A stretch of 64,000 bases of DNA from Tetrahymena thermophila SB210 (lineage: Eukaryota; Ciliophora; Oligohymenophorea; Hymenostomatida; Tetrahymenidae): the NCBI RefSeq assembly GCF_000189635.1, contig NW_002476266.1, forward strand, positions 124,001 to 188,000. The letters run 5' to 3'. Position numbers and translations under genes: made by a program. The notes under the pieces are model-generated. The model was not told the DNA's origin, ran no database searches, and worked only from the letters and a program-made list of their open reading frames with translations. Positions 61,731-64,000 of this stretch are shown one piece after another. Within the stretch, counting starts at the first letter, position 1; every line of letters starts with the position of its first letter.

Positions 61731-64000
61731 ATGTATAATTATCAAAATACTAGGATAGAAACTAGGAAAGGACAGTTCAAAGCACCTAGCACTAGAATTG
61801 TCTAAGTTTTAAGAAAAAAAGAAAACCTTGAAAACGATGCTAACGCTCCCGATATTGTAACCTTACATCGTTCTTTATAAAGAATAATAGTAAAAGAAGT
61901 AAACAAGAGGCATTTATTTGAAAAGACCAAATTTCTTCCTAATTCTTGCGAAGACCAATATTTTACAGCTATAGATCCAGTTGAGATTGAAGATTATACA
62001 AAAATTTACAAAAATGTGCAGTAAATCATTAAAATGGATCCAGCGAAGATTAAAAAAGTGAAGGAAGTAGTTGACCAGCAAAGATAGGAAAAAGAGAGGG
62101 AAAAAGCTTTGTTTGAGCAATAGATAAAATAGTATAAATTTTAAAGAAAAAATATAGTTAAGCAGAGAATGTAGTCCATTTTAGACAAACACAACAAACA
62201 CTAAAACAACAATGTCAACTTAGTTAATAATAATAATGTACCTAAGAAGTAAGAGGCGTTTCTAAAGGTTCACGATAAAACTGTTTTAAATAATTTGAAT
62301 GAAATGTACACAAACCAACCTTAATCAATAAGCAATCCTACCACAGTGTAAGTTTTTAAATCATTCTAGACAATTTACCATGTTTATTAGATTTTGATAG
62401 ATAATATAAATTTTTTCATTAAATTCTATTTGCAAAATTGTAAATTAAACTAAGAACTTACTTTATTAAATAGTATTCACTATTAATCTATATCAACTAT
62501 TAATATAGGTAAAAAGTGGCTAAAAATCTAACTTAATATGAAAAAACTAAGAATAATTTGATTAGCCAGACTAAAGTACCTTACTAGCAAATTATCAAGA
62601 TGTCTAATAATTCAGTTCTTATGGCTAAATGTAAAAAAAGAAGCTACAGCACTCAGTCGGAAATTTCATAAGGTTTAAAATAATAAAATTACATTCATGA
62701 GACTGCTGATGACTAAGAGAATAAAATCAAGTGTGCTGAATAACTTTAATAGGAAATATTACCTTAAAATCAAGAAATAAAAATCCTTTAAAATACATAA
62801 GAAAGCTGTTGCATAACAAATATAATAAAAAGACACTCTGCAACTGCTCCTTCGTGCACTCCTAGAACTAATTTTTAAAAATTCAAAAGTAAAAATCTAG
62901 AATTATAAGAAAGTGAATAATAAACTTATTATAATCCTGCTCATACAACTCTTTAAAGCACTCTAAATTAAAGCAAAACAAAGCAATAAAATCAAACTAT
63001 ATCTCCTGATTATTACTCAACTTCTCAAAAATGGCTGGTAAATGATTCTTCTTTAGATCAGTTTAAAATGAGAAACACATACTCACTTAATAAGCTTGGT
63101 TAAAGATCAATTCACTTAAAGAAAGATAATTCTAAATCATCTAGCATTTCTAAAGAAAAAACATCTATAAACGCAAAGCATGATTCATCTAAGAATCTTA
63201 AACAATTTTACTTAACAGAATGTGTATAAAAGACAGAAAATGATGAAAATGACCAAAATTATTTAAATCTACCAAAAAAAGAAAGGAAATCTACTTCTTT
63301 CGAACCATCTTAAAAATTGAAGTCTGAATAAACTGATGAACAAGCTTAGAAAAATCAAAAGAATAAAGAAGAGAAATAAAAGCAGAGAAATCCTATGAAA
63401 CAGTATTACGATGTAGATGCAGATAATGAAAATAAGGAAAATGAAAGAAAATTATACAGACTAGATGTGCCTTTTGACTAATTTCAAAGGAAGTATAATA
63501 TATCTTTAAATACTGGAAAGCCAAAGAAGCTGCTTATTGAGTTACCTTCTTTAGAAAAAGAACTGAAACTCAAAGGCATAAAAAGATAGTAAGAAGAGCA
63601 ATAAAAGAGATAAAAAATGAATCTTAATTTAAACCAACTAGAAGAATTTAAAGGATTTAAATTTCCTATTAATGACTCTCAAGTTCTTCCAATAAAGAAT
63701 CACTTTAATAGTAAATTAAATCAGTTAAACAACTCAAATAGTGCAGTAATTTTTAATGGCAGCCAGTCATTCATAGGATAAATGCCAAATAGTGCTACAA
63801 ATAATATGAAACAAACATTCAATATCTTTTATAAGGGTTAATAAAGCCAGATCCTTAAGTAAAAAAATAGAAAAAAATCAGATTCTAACTCTTTTTTGAA
63901 TTTTAGCAAGTTGAATTCAATCGCTCATAGTAAAGAGCAATCCCTTTTATTAAAATAATAGTCAATATCAATGAATAATCCAAATAACTGTCAGAACAAC
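61731..64000 (+). CDS. Unknown basic, coiled-coil-containing protein (5' part, runs off the window)
   Basis: ATG at 61731; exon 1 61731-62347, intron 62348-62508, exon 2 from 62509 open to the end of the window, over 700 codons in all. The N-terminal 110 residues look folded (RKGQFKAPSTRIVQVLRKKE, HRSLQRIIVKEVNKRHLFEK, YTKIYKNVQQIIK), followed by a charged helix (KEVVDQQRQEKEREKALFEQ) and an Asn-rich stretch. Exon 2 is Lys/Ser/Asn/Gln-rich and mostly disordered, with one more ordered patch near 63440-63600 (PFDQFQRKYNISLNTGKPKK, LLIELPSLEKELKLKGIK). No family recognised. A cytoskeletal or basal-body role would be a guess. Confidence 0.75.

Overview
The window looks like ciliate macronuclear DNA, most probably Tetrahymena or a close relative. 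Three things point to this. It is extremely AT-rich. Real genes read through in-frame TAA and TAG as glutamine and stop only at TGA; with any other code nearly every conserved protein here is cut short. Introns are short, AT-rich and GT(A)..AG. I placed exons by reading both strands with that code. For ten spliced genes the inferred exons sum to a multiple of three; the one exception, glutamate dehydrogenase, is reported as a finding.

Layout. 0-9 kb: the 3' end of eIF2B-alpha (+), a CDC50/LEM3 flippase subunit (-), a long polyQ protein (-) and a UvdE-type UV-damage endonuclease (-). 9.5-12.7 kb: a 15-exon pseudokinase whose C-terminal repeats lie on seven consecutive exons of exactly 93 nt (-). 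12.7-24.5 kb: wide intergenic DNA with an acidic 252-aa protein carrying the same short motif at both ends, a D-amino-acid-oxidase-like flavoprotein whose C-terminal FAD-binding block is at its N-terminus, and a 200-aa coiled-coil-like protein (all -). 26.8-30.5 kb: a seven-exon gene joining a kinesin motor, an alpha/beta-hydrolase-like domain and a transglutaminase-like domain (+). 31.6-34.4 kb: a DUF2237 protein and a multi-spanning membrane protein (-).

35.4-50.2 kb holds kinase-like genes: a probably myristoylated pseudokinase (+), then a 1875-aa kinase-like protein (+) packed with in-frame coding minisatellites, followed by a decayed tandem paralogue. 51.6-57 kb: a mitochondrial-looking class-III aminotransferase and glutamate dehydrogenase (-). 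59.2-64 kb: the U5 snRNP 40-kDa WD40 protein (+) and an unidentified basic protein that runs off the window (+).

The housekeeping genes (eIF2B-alpha, U5-40K, GDH, CDC50) are functionally unrelated; there is no operon-like organisation. Themes of interest are domain rearrangement (kinesin fusion, permuted DAO), kinase folds that have lost catalytic residues, and repeat expansion inside coding sequence. I saw no rRNA, tRNA, CRISPR, telomere repeat, chromosome-breakage-like sequence or recognisable transposon or virus-like element.
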